Shown one piece after another: positions 1 to 6,162 of a DNA stretch of 13,283 nt. Every line of letters starts with the position of its first letter. Positions within the stretch are counted from its first letter, which is position 1. The DNA lies in the NCBI GenBank assembly GCA_020439605.1, contig JAGQSI010000020.1, forward strand, positions 1 through 13,283, read 5' to 3'. A program made the translations under genes and the position numbers. Under the pieces are notes generated by a model. The model did not search any database. It was not told the origin of the DNA and worked only from the letters and a program-made list of their open reading frames with translations. The stretch comes from Acidimicrobiales bacterium (GTDB lineage: Bacteria > Actinomycetota > Acidimicrobiia > Acidimicrobiales > Iamiaceae).

Positions 1-333
1 GGGACCAAACGCGGCCCCGGCAAGGATCACCAGAAAGAACAGTCCGCTGCCCCCGCCGGGCAAGTCCAGCAACTTCATGAGCCCAGCGAGCGCTGACAAC
101 ATGGCGAGAATGGCGATGGTTGAGCCGTTCATGGAACCGCGACGCAACTCAAGGGTTACCGCCATCACAGCAAGAGCGCCCACTACCGCGGCGATTAGCG
201 GTGCGTCACCACTGTGGGCCTGGCTCTGAAGGGAATCGGATGGAAGCCAGAACGGATAGAGAAACGCTGCCGCTCCGATGATGGTCATCAGCACATAGAC
301 GCTGCTGGATCGAATGTGGCCCAACGGTGTCAT
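1..333 (-). CDS. ECF transporter S (substrate-binding) component, 5' part only
   Basis: Membrane subunit expected to bind the small-molecule substrate of the ECF importer encoded by the two genes upstream of it. Translating back from the ATG at 333 gives 111 open codons running off the window edge. Hydrophobic segments lie at about residues 12-30, 45-63, 71-89 and 96-111. The last ends in ...AGAAFGP, which resembles the AAFGPR(F/Y)G stretch I associate with actinobacterial ECF S components (from memory). The start is set by an ATGA overlap with the ecfA stop, implying translational coupling. The substrate cannot be read from this fragment. The divergent cobalamin riboswitch and DUF4430 gene make a corrinoid the first guess. 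Incomplete: the C-terminal part lies outside the window. Confidence 0.8.
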   Translation of the reverse strand, partial: MTPLGHIRSSSVYVLMTIIGAAAFLYPFWLPSDSLQSQAHSGDAPLIAAVVGALAVMAVTLELRRGSMNGSTIAILAMLSALAGLMKLLDLPGGGSGLFFLVILAGAAFGP

Positions 334-1958
334 TTGGGCCCGGTCGTGCCCAAGGCCTGAGCCACCTCGGAAACGGTGAGAAACGGTGGCAGAACTCTCA
401 GAACCTGTGGTGCGAACAGCGAGCCGGTTAGTACGTCACGAGCCTCGCCTTCGGCCACCACTTCACCGTCTCCCAACACGATCACACGGGTAGCTATTCG
501 AGCTGCCAGTTCGATGTCGTGGGTGGCGATTACTACCGCACCACCAGTGGCGCCATGTTCCACGATGGCGTGTTCAAGGGCTTGACGGGAGGTTGCGTCG
601 ATCCCGCGGGTGGGTTCGTCAAGTGCGAGCACTGGTGCATCGCCAACAGCCACTGCTGCGATAGCTACGCGTTGGCGTTGCCCGACCGACAAGGAACGCG
701 GATGGCGATCAGCTAGCTCTGTGAGCCCGAGCTTGTCGAGCCACCTGTCTACGGCAGCGTTGTCGCGTTTGCCGAGCAGTTCCAGTGTGCTGGAAACCTC
801 GGCTCTGACCGTCGATTGGAACAGTAGCGAGTCCGGTTCTTGTGGCACATGGGCCACTGGAACGTTTGCAGTCGTTGAGCCCGTACTGGGGTTCTGCGCC
901 CCGGAGATCACACGGAGCAAAGTGGTCTTGCCGGCTCCATTACGGCCGAGCACCGCCACAATCTCGCCCTGTCGAATCTCTACAGAGGTGGGTTTCAATA
1001 CTGTGCGGGCGCCGAGTTCCACCCCTGCAGCACGGGTGCAAACGAGCACGTCCCCTGCTTCGGGGCTCCTGCTTGGAAACGGATCGGATGGGGTTGAACC
1101 AGCGTTGACGTTGGCCAACTCAGAAGGGTTCTGAGCAATAGGTGGCGGGGAACGTCTAGCGAGCGCTCGGGCTTCGCGAACTGTTAGTGGAAGCGGAGAC
1201 CAGCCGAGCAGTCGGCCGAGGTGAGTCACCGGTGGTGCACTGGTCAAAGGTGCCAGAACTTCAGCTGGCAATCCGTCATCGGTGATGAGACCATCGGCCA
1301 TGAACAATGCTCGATCCGCGAGGGGTGCTGCGCGCTCGAGTCGGTGTTCGGCAAAGACGATCGTTGTGCCCAAGTCGTCGTTCAGTCGGCGAAGCGCCGC
1401 CATCACATCGTCGGCCCCTTGGGGATCAAGCATCGAGGTCGGCTCGTCGAGAACAAGCACTTGTGGACCCGAAGCCAACGCACCAGCCACTGCACATCGC
1501 TGGCGTTCACCGCCAGAAAGCGTTGCTGGAGAACGATCTCTCAGGTGAGCAACTCCGAGTGCATCAAGAACTTCCTCGACGCGTCTACGCATTGAACGCT
1601 CATCGGTGCCGAGGTTCTCGAGGACGAATGCGATGTCGTGTTCAACGTTGTCCACCACGAACTGGGCCTCGGGTGTCTGATGGACAAACCCGACCACATC
1701 GGCAAGATCTCGCGGTTTGTGGGTTGTGATGGAGCGTCCACAGACCACAACGTCTCCACCGAATCGTCCACCGCTCGTGTAAGGCACCAACCCGTTGATT
1801 GTTCGCAGGAAGGTGGACTTGCCCGATCCGGAGTCCCCAACTACAAGCGTGGCTGTGCCCGGTTCAAGCTCGAGATCTATCGCTCCGATCGTGTGGTCGG
1901 AGTTCGGGTACGAGTATTGGGTGTTGTGCCAGACGATGGAACCATTCTCGGCGTTCAT
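330..1958 (-). CDS. ecfA: ECF transporter ATPase with two fused nucleotide-binding domains
   Basis: Energises vitamin import by binding EcfT on the cytoplasmic face and hydrolysing ATP. About 542 residues hold two ABC ATPase domains in tandem, the EcfA-EcfA' fusion common in actinobacteria. Domain 1 has Walker A GDSGSGKST (about 41-49), signature LSGGERQ (about 146), Walker B LVLDEP (about 167) and switch FAEH. Domain 2 has Walker A GRNGAGKTT (about 337), signature LSVGQRQ (about 422), Walker B LALDEP (about 443) and switch ATHD. A Ser/Pro-rich linker of about 60 residues joins them. The second signature has Val in place of the first Gly of LSGGQ, so one of the two ATP sites may be weaker. 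I chose the ATG at 1958 because it overlaps the ecfT stop as ATGA; the frame extends 29 codons upstream, but only inside ecfT. Confidence 0.93.
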   Translation of the reverse strand: MNAENGSIVWHNTQYSYPNSDHTIGAIDLELEPGTATLVVGDSGSGKSTFLRTINGLVPYTSGGRFGGDVVVCGRSITTHKPRDLADVVGFVHQTPEAQFVVDNVEHDIAFVLENLGTDERSMRRRVEEVLDALGVAHLRDRSPATLSGGERQRCAVAGALASGPQVLVLDEPTSMLDPQGADDVMAALRRLNDDLGTTIVFAEHRLERAAPLADRALFMADGLITDDGLPAEVLAPLTSAPPVTHLGRLLGWSPLPLTVREARALARRSPPPIAQNPSELANVNAGSTPSDPFPSRSPEAGDVLVCTRAAGVELGARTVLKPTSVEIRQGEIVAVLGRNGAGKTTLLRVISGAQNPSTGSTTANVPVAHVPQEPDSLLFQSTVRAEVSSTLELLGKRDNAAVDRWLDKLGLTELADRHPRSLSVGQRQRVAIAAVAVGDAPVLALDEPTRGIDATSRQALEHAIVEHGATGGAVVIATHDIELAARIATRVIVLGDGEVVAEGEARDVLTGSLFAPQVLRVLPPFLTVSEVAQALGTTGPK

Positions 1959-3013
1959 TTGACCGCCACCGGCGCTGCCAAAAGTCCAATGAGAAGAGCC
2001 GGGAACAACGAGAATGTGGGAAAAGTCAGGGGTGTGGTTGACCACCAGAGTTGCTCGTCTCCAATCGAGGAAAGCAGCGCTAGACCTACCGGGGCCATGA
2101 TCACAATGCCGGCCACCGCGTAGTCATTGCGGGCGAAGGCTCGGGGCCGATAGCGGGTGGTTCCACCAGAGTTTGAGGACAGGATCACTGCACCAACTAG
2201 AGCACACACACCTACCACGGCGAGCCCCAGTGCCAGAGAACCGCTTTGACCAATGAGTGCAACGAAACCGCTTGCCAACGCGAGCAGTGCACCAAGCCCA
2301 AGCCAGGCAGAGATCGAATCAGACCTGCCGCGAGCGTGTCGGGCGAACCCGCGTGCATCCATTGATTCCGCTAGCGATACCGCTCGTTCCAAGCCGGATT
2401 CCACAATCGGGACAGTCAGCCTGACCAGGCGGCCTCGACGGATCACTCGACCGCCAGTTCTGGCTCGGTCTGCTTCTCGTACCTCGCTAACAGCAGCCAT
2501 CGTCGAAGGAACGAAAGCCAGGGCAACAGTTACGATCAGGCCGGGTTCGTGAAAGGCTCGCGGTGCGGCCTGGACCAGTTCGTGGTGTGAAGCAACCGCG
2601 TTGAAGACACCAAAGGCTCCAAGAATTCCAACCACGGCAAAGCCTTGCGCAGCGGCGGACATGACAACTTCGCCTTCGATGGTTCCTCCGACGGTGAACC
2701 CTCCGAAAAGCTGTGGCAACGTGAACGATGCAAGCGTGAACCAGAGATCTGGTGGCGGGCCATCAATAGTGGGGCTGTGGGTGGTGAGAGCGGTGAGGAT
2801 CACTCGCAGAAGAGCAAAAATCACTCCCAGCCCGACCAGCAGTGGGAATGCGCGAGCGAGGGTTGTGTCTAGGCGATGAGTACTGACAACCAGGAACGAG
2901 ATAGCTAGGACCAGCGCCACATACAGCGGGTTCGGCGCTATTTGGACGCACGCGCCAGCAGCGATGGCCCAGGCCAACCAAGTGACCGCGTGAAGGGAGC
3001 TAGTGGTACGCAC
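1955..3013 (-). CDS. ecfT: ECF transporter T component (CbiQ/EcfT family)
   Basis: Transmembrane scaffold that couples the ATPases to the S component. It has about 352 residues, longer than the roughly 250-270 typical of EcfT, with much of the excess in a loop near residues 75-115 and in the hydrophobic C-terminal third. Membrane segments are dense at 10-75 and 120-175 and again from about 235 to the end. The two cytoplasmic coupling motifs are visible: EADRARTG (about 180-187) and ESMDARGF (about 216-223), the Ala-Arg-Gly signatures that contact the ATPases. The start is a GTG at 3013, the only good start after an in-frame stop at 3044-3046, and it lacks a ribosome binding site. The gene is divergent from the riboswitch-controlled genes and couples to ecfA by an ATGA overlap. 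Family call is firm; the exact start is less sure. Confidence 0.9.
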   Translation of the reverse strand: MRTTSSLHAVTWLAWAIAAGACVQIAPNPLYVALVLAISFLVVSTHRLDTTLARAFPLLVGLGVIFALLRVILTALTTHSPTIDGPPPDLWFTLASFTLPQLFGGFTVGGTIEGEVVMSAAAQGFAVVGILGAFGVFNAVASHHELVQAAPRAFHEPGLIVTVALAFVPSTMAAVSEVREADRARTGGRVIRRGRLVRLTVPIVESGLERAVSLAESMDARGFARHARGRSDSISAWLGLGALLALASGFVALIGQSGSLALGLAVVGVCALVGAVILSSNSGGTTRYRPRAFARNDYAVAGIVIMAPVGLALLSSIGDEQLWWSTTPLTFPTFSLFPALLIGLLAAPVAVK

Positions 3014-3034
3014 AGAATTGGGTGAGGCTCGCGG

Positions 3035-3064
3035 TTGACCCCGCTAGCCGTGGCACCGTACGGT
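3035..3064 (+). promoter_or_regulatory. Predicted promoter of the riboswitch-led operon
   Basis: TTGACC (3035-3040), an 18-base spacer, then TACGGT (3059-3064). Both match the actinobacterial housekeeping pattern TTGACN/TANNNT. A start 6-7 bases after the -10 box falls at about 3071, exactly where the 5' strand of the riboswitch's closing helix begins. The -10 box sits in the palindrome ACCGTACGGT (3055-3064), so the same TACGGT also reads on the minus strand toward ecfT. Confidence 0.6.
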
Positions 3065-3071
3065 GACAGGC

Positions 3072-3204
3072 GATAGAGGTCGTTGGCAACCCGGAAGTTG
3101 TCGACGGTGGTTTACTTCGGTGAATCACAGGGGAAGCCGGTGAGAGTCCGGCGCTGACCCGCAGCTGTAACCGACTCTTCGGATCGGGAGCCAGGTGACC
3201 TATC
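3072..3204 (+). promoter_or_regulatory. Cobalamin (B12) riboswitch aptamer
   Basis: Leader RNA that binds a cobalamin and lowers expression of the downstream genes when the vitamin is plentiful. A closing helix forms between GATAGAGGTC (3072-3081) and GACCTATC (3197-3204) with a two-base bulge. Within it are a nine-pair hairpin capped by UUCG (3107-3128), the conserved GGGGAA (3130-3135), the GCCGG/CCGGC stem with loop TGAGAGT (3136-3152), the core CTGACCCGCAGCTGTAA (3154-3170), a UUCG-capped hairpin (3171-3187), and the B12 box AGCCAGGTGACC (3189-3200), one base off AGCCAGGAGACC. This order matches the Rfam cobalamin riboswitch family. It implies that the two genes behind it act in corrinoid uptake or metabolism. 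Confidence 0.93.
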
Positions 3205-3282
3205 TCGATCCCGGTAGCGACACTCATCGCTTCGGCCGACTCGCAAGATGCCCTCGAGGAGAAACGGGGCCAGGAGGTAGTT
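3205..3282 (+). promoter_or_regulatory. Riboswitch expression platform and ribosome binding site
   Basis: A short hairpin GCGA-CACTCA-TCGC (3217-3230) follows the aptamer. Its loop contains CTCA, complementary to TGAG in the aptamer loop at 3141-3144, so it is a candidate for the L5-L13 kissing loop of cobalamin riboswitches. No stem followed by a U tract is present, so control is probably translational. The ribosome binding site AGGAGG (3272-3277) lies five bases before the ATG at 3283. CCTC (3252-3255) could sequester GAGG, but it also pairs with the adjacent GAGG in CCTCGAGG, so the switching partner is unclear. Confidence 0.6.
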
Positions 3283-4968
3283 ATGAAGATCCGCCGCTCG
3301 CTCGCTATTGGCGTTGGGCTTGGCTTGGTTGCTCCGTTGGTGGCGCCGGGTCTGGCTTCGGGCGCTCTGCCCGAGACCGATACCGCTACTCGTGCCCGGA
3401 CCTGGTTGGTCACCCAACAACAGGCCGACGGTGGTTTCGAGGTAGCACAGTTCCCCGGTTTCGAAACCTCAGACGCGATCATGGCGCTCGGTTCTGTCGG
3501 CGAAGGCAGATGGGATCGAGACGCTGCGATCACTGCTGTGCGAGATGTGGAGAACTCGGGCGGTCTGAACGCTCTTGATGCCATCGACGATCTGATCGAC
3601 AACGAAGCAGATCCCACCTCGGTTGCTGCTTGGGCTCGCGCCGGCAAGGTCACAGCACTGGTCGCACAGCCTTTGGGAATCGATGCAACCAGCTTTGACC
3701 CGTCAAACGACTCGGATCCAGATGTTGACCTGATTGCTCGGATCAACTCTCGAAAGAATCCCGACGGGAGTTTCGATTTCGGCGCACAGTTCAACGGTGC
3801 GCTCTACGCGGCGATCGCCATCGCCCGCTCTGGAGAGCTGGTCCCCCAAGGTCTCAAGGACCAGATTCTTGCCGGTCAAAGAAGTGATGGATCCTGGGAC
3901 TACACCGGGACCACCACTGGTGGCGGCGAAGATATCGACACCACATCGTTGGCACTTCTCGCTCTCGCAATGGACGGCGATACCTACAGGAGCGTCGCAG
4001 TTGAGAATGGGTTGAAGTTCTTGGCTGATCGCCAACAAGCCTCAGGCGCTTGGCAGGCATTTGGTTCCGATGACCCGAACGCAACTTCGATGGCAACGCT
4101 TGCCATCAGCGCCTTGCGGCTCGACCCAACTACCTCGGCGTGGCGTAGCGCCGTTGGTGCATCCACCACTGGCACCTTTGGATCTCCTGTTGCATGGCTC
4201 ATGTCCCAGCAGTCCACGGATGGACACATTGCTTCAGGTGGAGACTCCTGGGGTATCAACACCTTCGCTACCACCCAGAGCATGCAGGCAATCGGCCAGC
4301 AATGGTGGATCGAGAATGTCTACGGGAGCCTCTTGGAGAGTTGGTCCCAAGGTCTGGCGTCGCCAGCAGATGACTATCACAGCGGTTGGGCCACAGATGC
4401 CAATGGAGTCCTCGGCCCCAACTCTGCCATCTACTCACGTCGTCTCAGCGCTGCATCAGCGGTGGTCAATGGTCAGCGGGGTAGAGAAGCCGCAGTGGCG
4501 GATCTGTTCGACGCAGCATTTGACCGACAGGTAGATCCCAGCGGACGCGCCTACTGGAGTGCCCGACTGATCACTTTGTCCCGCCCAGAAGTTCTGGCCC
4601 GCCTCACCGGTTCCAGCGAGTTCTTCCGTCAGGCCAACAGTGATATCCCGACCTTCGTAGATGATGTTTATGGCGCAGTCCTCGGCAGGTCAGCCGATCC
4701 CTCTGGTCGAGCCTTCTGGATTGCTCAGCTCCAAGCTGGTCGTTCGGTTCAGTCTGTAGCTCGCTACATCACAGCAAGTGGTGAATATCGTCGTCTCCAG
4801 GTCACTCGATCGTTCCAGCGGATCTTGGATCGCGGACCTTCTGCGGTAGAGCGCGATCAGGGTGCGCAGCGCCTCGTGAATACCCGTGTTGAGGTAATCC
4901 TTGCTGAGTTGGCTGCGTCTCAAGAGCTGTACGACCAGTTCCCAACCGGCGTGATCGCCAGTAGCTGA
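3283..4968 (+). CDS. Secreted alpha/alpha-toroid (intrinsic-factor-like) protein with DUF4214 repeats
   Basis: Predicted exported corrinoid-binding partner. Residues 1-28 form a signal peptide (KIRR, a hydrophobic run, then ASGA as likely cleavage site). Residues about 37-340 hold at least five repeats of the squalene-cyclase/prenyltransferase type, each a helix with a Q..(D)G.(W/F) turn: QQADGGF (46), KNPDGSF (158), QRSDGSW (199), QQASGAW (251), QQSTDGH (309). This alpha/alpha-barrel fold is shared with the N-terminal domain of transcobalamin and intrinsic factor. No DXDD cyclase motif was seen, arguing against a terpene cyclase. Residues about 404-553 are three DUF4214 units; the first two share DPSGRA(Y/F)W. 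It is the first gene after the cobalamin riboswitch, with a strong ribosome binding site, and overlaps the next gene by one base (TGATG). Domains are well supported. Cobalamin binding is inferred from the riboswitch and the partner gene. Confidence 0.85.
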   Translation: MKIRRSLAIGVGLGLVAPLVAPGLASGALPETDTATRARTWLVTQQQADGGFEVAQFPGFETSDAIMALGSVGEGRWDRDAAITAVRDVENSGGLNALDAIDDLIDNEADPTSVAAWARAGKVTALVAQPLGIDATSFDPSNDSDPDVDLIARINSRKNPDGSFDFGAQFNGALYAAIAIARSGELVPQGLKDQILAGQRSDGSWDYTGTTTGGGEDIDTTSLALLALAMDGDTYRSVAVENGLKFLADRQQASGAWQAFGSDDPNATSMATLAISALRLDPTTSAWRSAVGASTTGTFGSPVAWLMSQQSTDGHIASGGDSWGINTFATTQSMQAIGQQWWIENVYGSLLESWSQGLASPADDYHSGWATDANGVLGPNSAIYSRRLSAASAVVNGQRGREAAVADLFDAAFDRQVDPSGRAYWSARLITLSRPEVLARLTGSSEFFRQANSDIPTFVDDVYGAVLGRSADPSGRAFWIAQLQAGRSVQSVARYITASGEYRRLQVTRSFQRILDRGPSAVERDQGAQRLVNTRVEVILAELAASQELYDQFPTGVIASS

Positions 4969-6110
4969 TGAAGCGCCGCCTACCCAACGGCGGCCAAGCC
5001 AGCCGCTACTTGTCTCTGGTTGCCCAACTCTTTGGTGCGTTGGCCGCAGTGGCAATAGCAACAGCGGGGATGCTCGCGGTCGGTGTGGTGGCCTCCAGCG
5101 CCACGCCGACCCGCCTCGCTCAAGGTACCTCTGGTTGTGTTGGAGTCGATGGCTCCGATGCTCCTAGCGGTGGCCCAAAGCGTGCGACGGTGGTTGTCGA
5201 CACCGGTTCTGGCCCGGTGTGGTCCGCTTGCATTTCGTTCTCTGGCTCGATCTCGGGAATCGAGGCACTCAAGCGAGCCGAGAACGTGATCAAAGACCTA
5301 GACCCTGTTTTCGACAAGTACGGCGATCTAGGCAGTGCGGTCTGCAAGCTGCGTGACGTTGGCACGAACCCGCCGGATTGTTTGGGCAAGGCGGTTGAAT
5401 ACTGGGCCTTTTCCCACAATGGTCAGTTGGCTCGGGTAGGTGCGGGTGCGGTGGTGGTTAGCGACGGCGACGTTCAGGGCTGGCGCCACGGCACTGGCGG
5501 CCTGCCACGCCAAGCATCGCTCGGTACTCGGGCGTCTTCGGCTCCGCCCACAACCACCACGCGTCCTCGCCCTTCAGTCACTACCACCACACGCGTAACT
5601 GGTGTGAGTCCAACCACCACACGTCCACACAACGGTGGCGGAGTTGTAACCCCTACGAAGCCCTCAGGTGACGGTCCCAACAACTCTGGACAAAACCCTG
5701 GCGGATCGGGCAGTCAGACCGGAGCAGAGCAATCAGGTAGTGGTACTTCGGGCGCTGGGGATTCAGGCAACAAGACCAACCGTGTAGGTAGTTCCACAGC
5801 GCAAGGCGAGCTGGATGGTTCAGTAGCGGTGGCCGGCCAAGAATCGTCAAATAGCGGTGGCGAAGAGGCCTCCTCGGGCGATGAGCAGAACGGTTCGGCT
5901 GCTGGTGAGCACCAACCAGACGATTCGGAACAAGCGGCCGGCGCTTCCGGTTTGGGCAGTGGGGACTCCTCGGGACCCAAGAAATCCTCAGCTCTTGCTT
6001 CTGCTGTTGGTTTCGTGGCGGCAATTGGCTCTGTGTTCGCCATTGGCATATGGGCGAAGCGCCGTCATTGCCTTGGTTCTTCGGTGACACAGACCAAACT
6101 GTCACAGTGA
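4968..6110 (+). CDS. Membrane-anchored DUF4430-like (transcobalamin beta-domain-like) protein
   Basis: Predicted surface protein, probably the second half of the corrinoid trap. A basic N-terminus and hydrophobic segment (about 17-44) act as signal peptide or anchor. Residues about 72-176 match the DUF4430 plan: a strand ATVVVDTGSG, a helix ISGIEALKRAENVI like the 'tv.eaL..a' helix of the family, then EYWAFSHNGQ and AGAVVVSDGDVQGWRHG, equivalent to the YW...NG / DGD..W pattern. Four cysteines (57, 88, 126, 138) could form two disulfides. Residues about 180-338 are a Thr/Pro- then Ser/Gly/Gln-rich linker. Residues about 340-363 form a membrane helix followed by KRRH, an anchor without an LPXTG motif. 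Architecture and setting recall the Streptomyces SCO2322 family beside ECF genes (from memory). Translation is coupled to the toroid gene by TGATG. The specific ligand is inferred. Confidence 0.8.
   Translation: MKRRLPNGGQASRYLSLVAQLFGALAAVAIATAGMLAVGVVASSATPTRLAQGTSGCVGVDGSDAPSGGPKRATVVVDTGSGPVWSACISFSGSISGIEALKRAENVIKDLDPVFDKYGDLGSAVCKLRDVGTNPPDCLGKAVEYWAFSHNGQLARVGAGAVVVSDGDVQGWRHGTGGLPRQASLGTRASSAPPTTTTRPRPSVTTTTRVTGVSPTTTRPHNGGGVVTPTKPSGDGPNNSGQNPGGSGSQTGAEQSGSGTSGAGDSGNKTNRVGSSTAQGELDGSVAVAGQESSNSGGEEASSGDEQNGSAAGEHQPDDSEQAAGASGLGSGDSSGPKKSSALASAVGFVAAIGSVFAIGIWAKRRHCLGSSVTQTKLSQ
5551..5626 (+). repeat. Three 30-base repeat units encoding a TTTR linker
   Basis: Copies of (C)AACCACCAC(A)CG(C)GT begin at 5551, 5581 and 5611, an exact 30-base (ten-residue) period. 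They encode Thr-Thr-Thr-Arg repeats at the start of the linker that separates the DUF4430-like domain from the membrane anchor. The Thr/Pro richness fits a stiff, possibly glycosylated stalk. Confidence 0.6.
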
Positions 6111-6162
6111 GCACATAAAGTGGAATAGACCTACCATCTACAAGCGGGAAGGGGGTAGAAGT

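Noticed and set aside
1959..2045. Upstream extension of the ecfA reading frame by 29 codons
   Set aside because: It lies wholly inside ecfT and its residues do not resemble an ABC N-terminus; the ATGA overlap at 1955-1958 is a typical coupled start.
3000..3794. Open frame of 264 codons on the minus strand across the riboswitch and toroid gene
   Set aside because: It is antisense to a well-supported gene and a structured leader, shows no domain, and has the Ser/Arg/Pro-rich look of a shadow frame.
3283..4300. The toroid protein as a terpene cyclase or prenyltransferase
   Set aside because: It has a signal peptide, lacks a DXDD motif, carries DUF4214 repeats and is led by a cobalamin riboswitch; only the fold is shared.
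6111..6162. A promoter (TAAAGT at 6116) or terminator between the trap gene and the cyclase
   Set aside because: No -35 at the right distance and no stable stem with a U tract was found, so neither can be supported.
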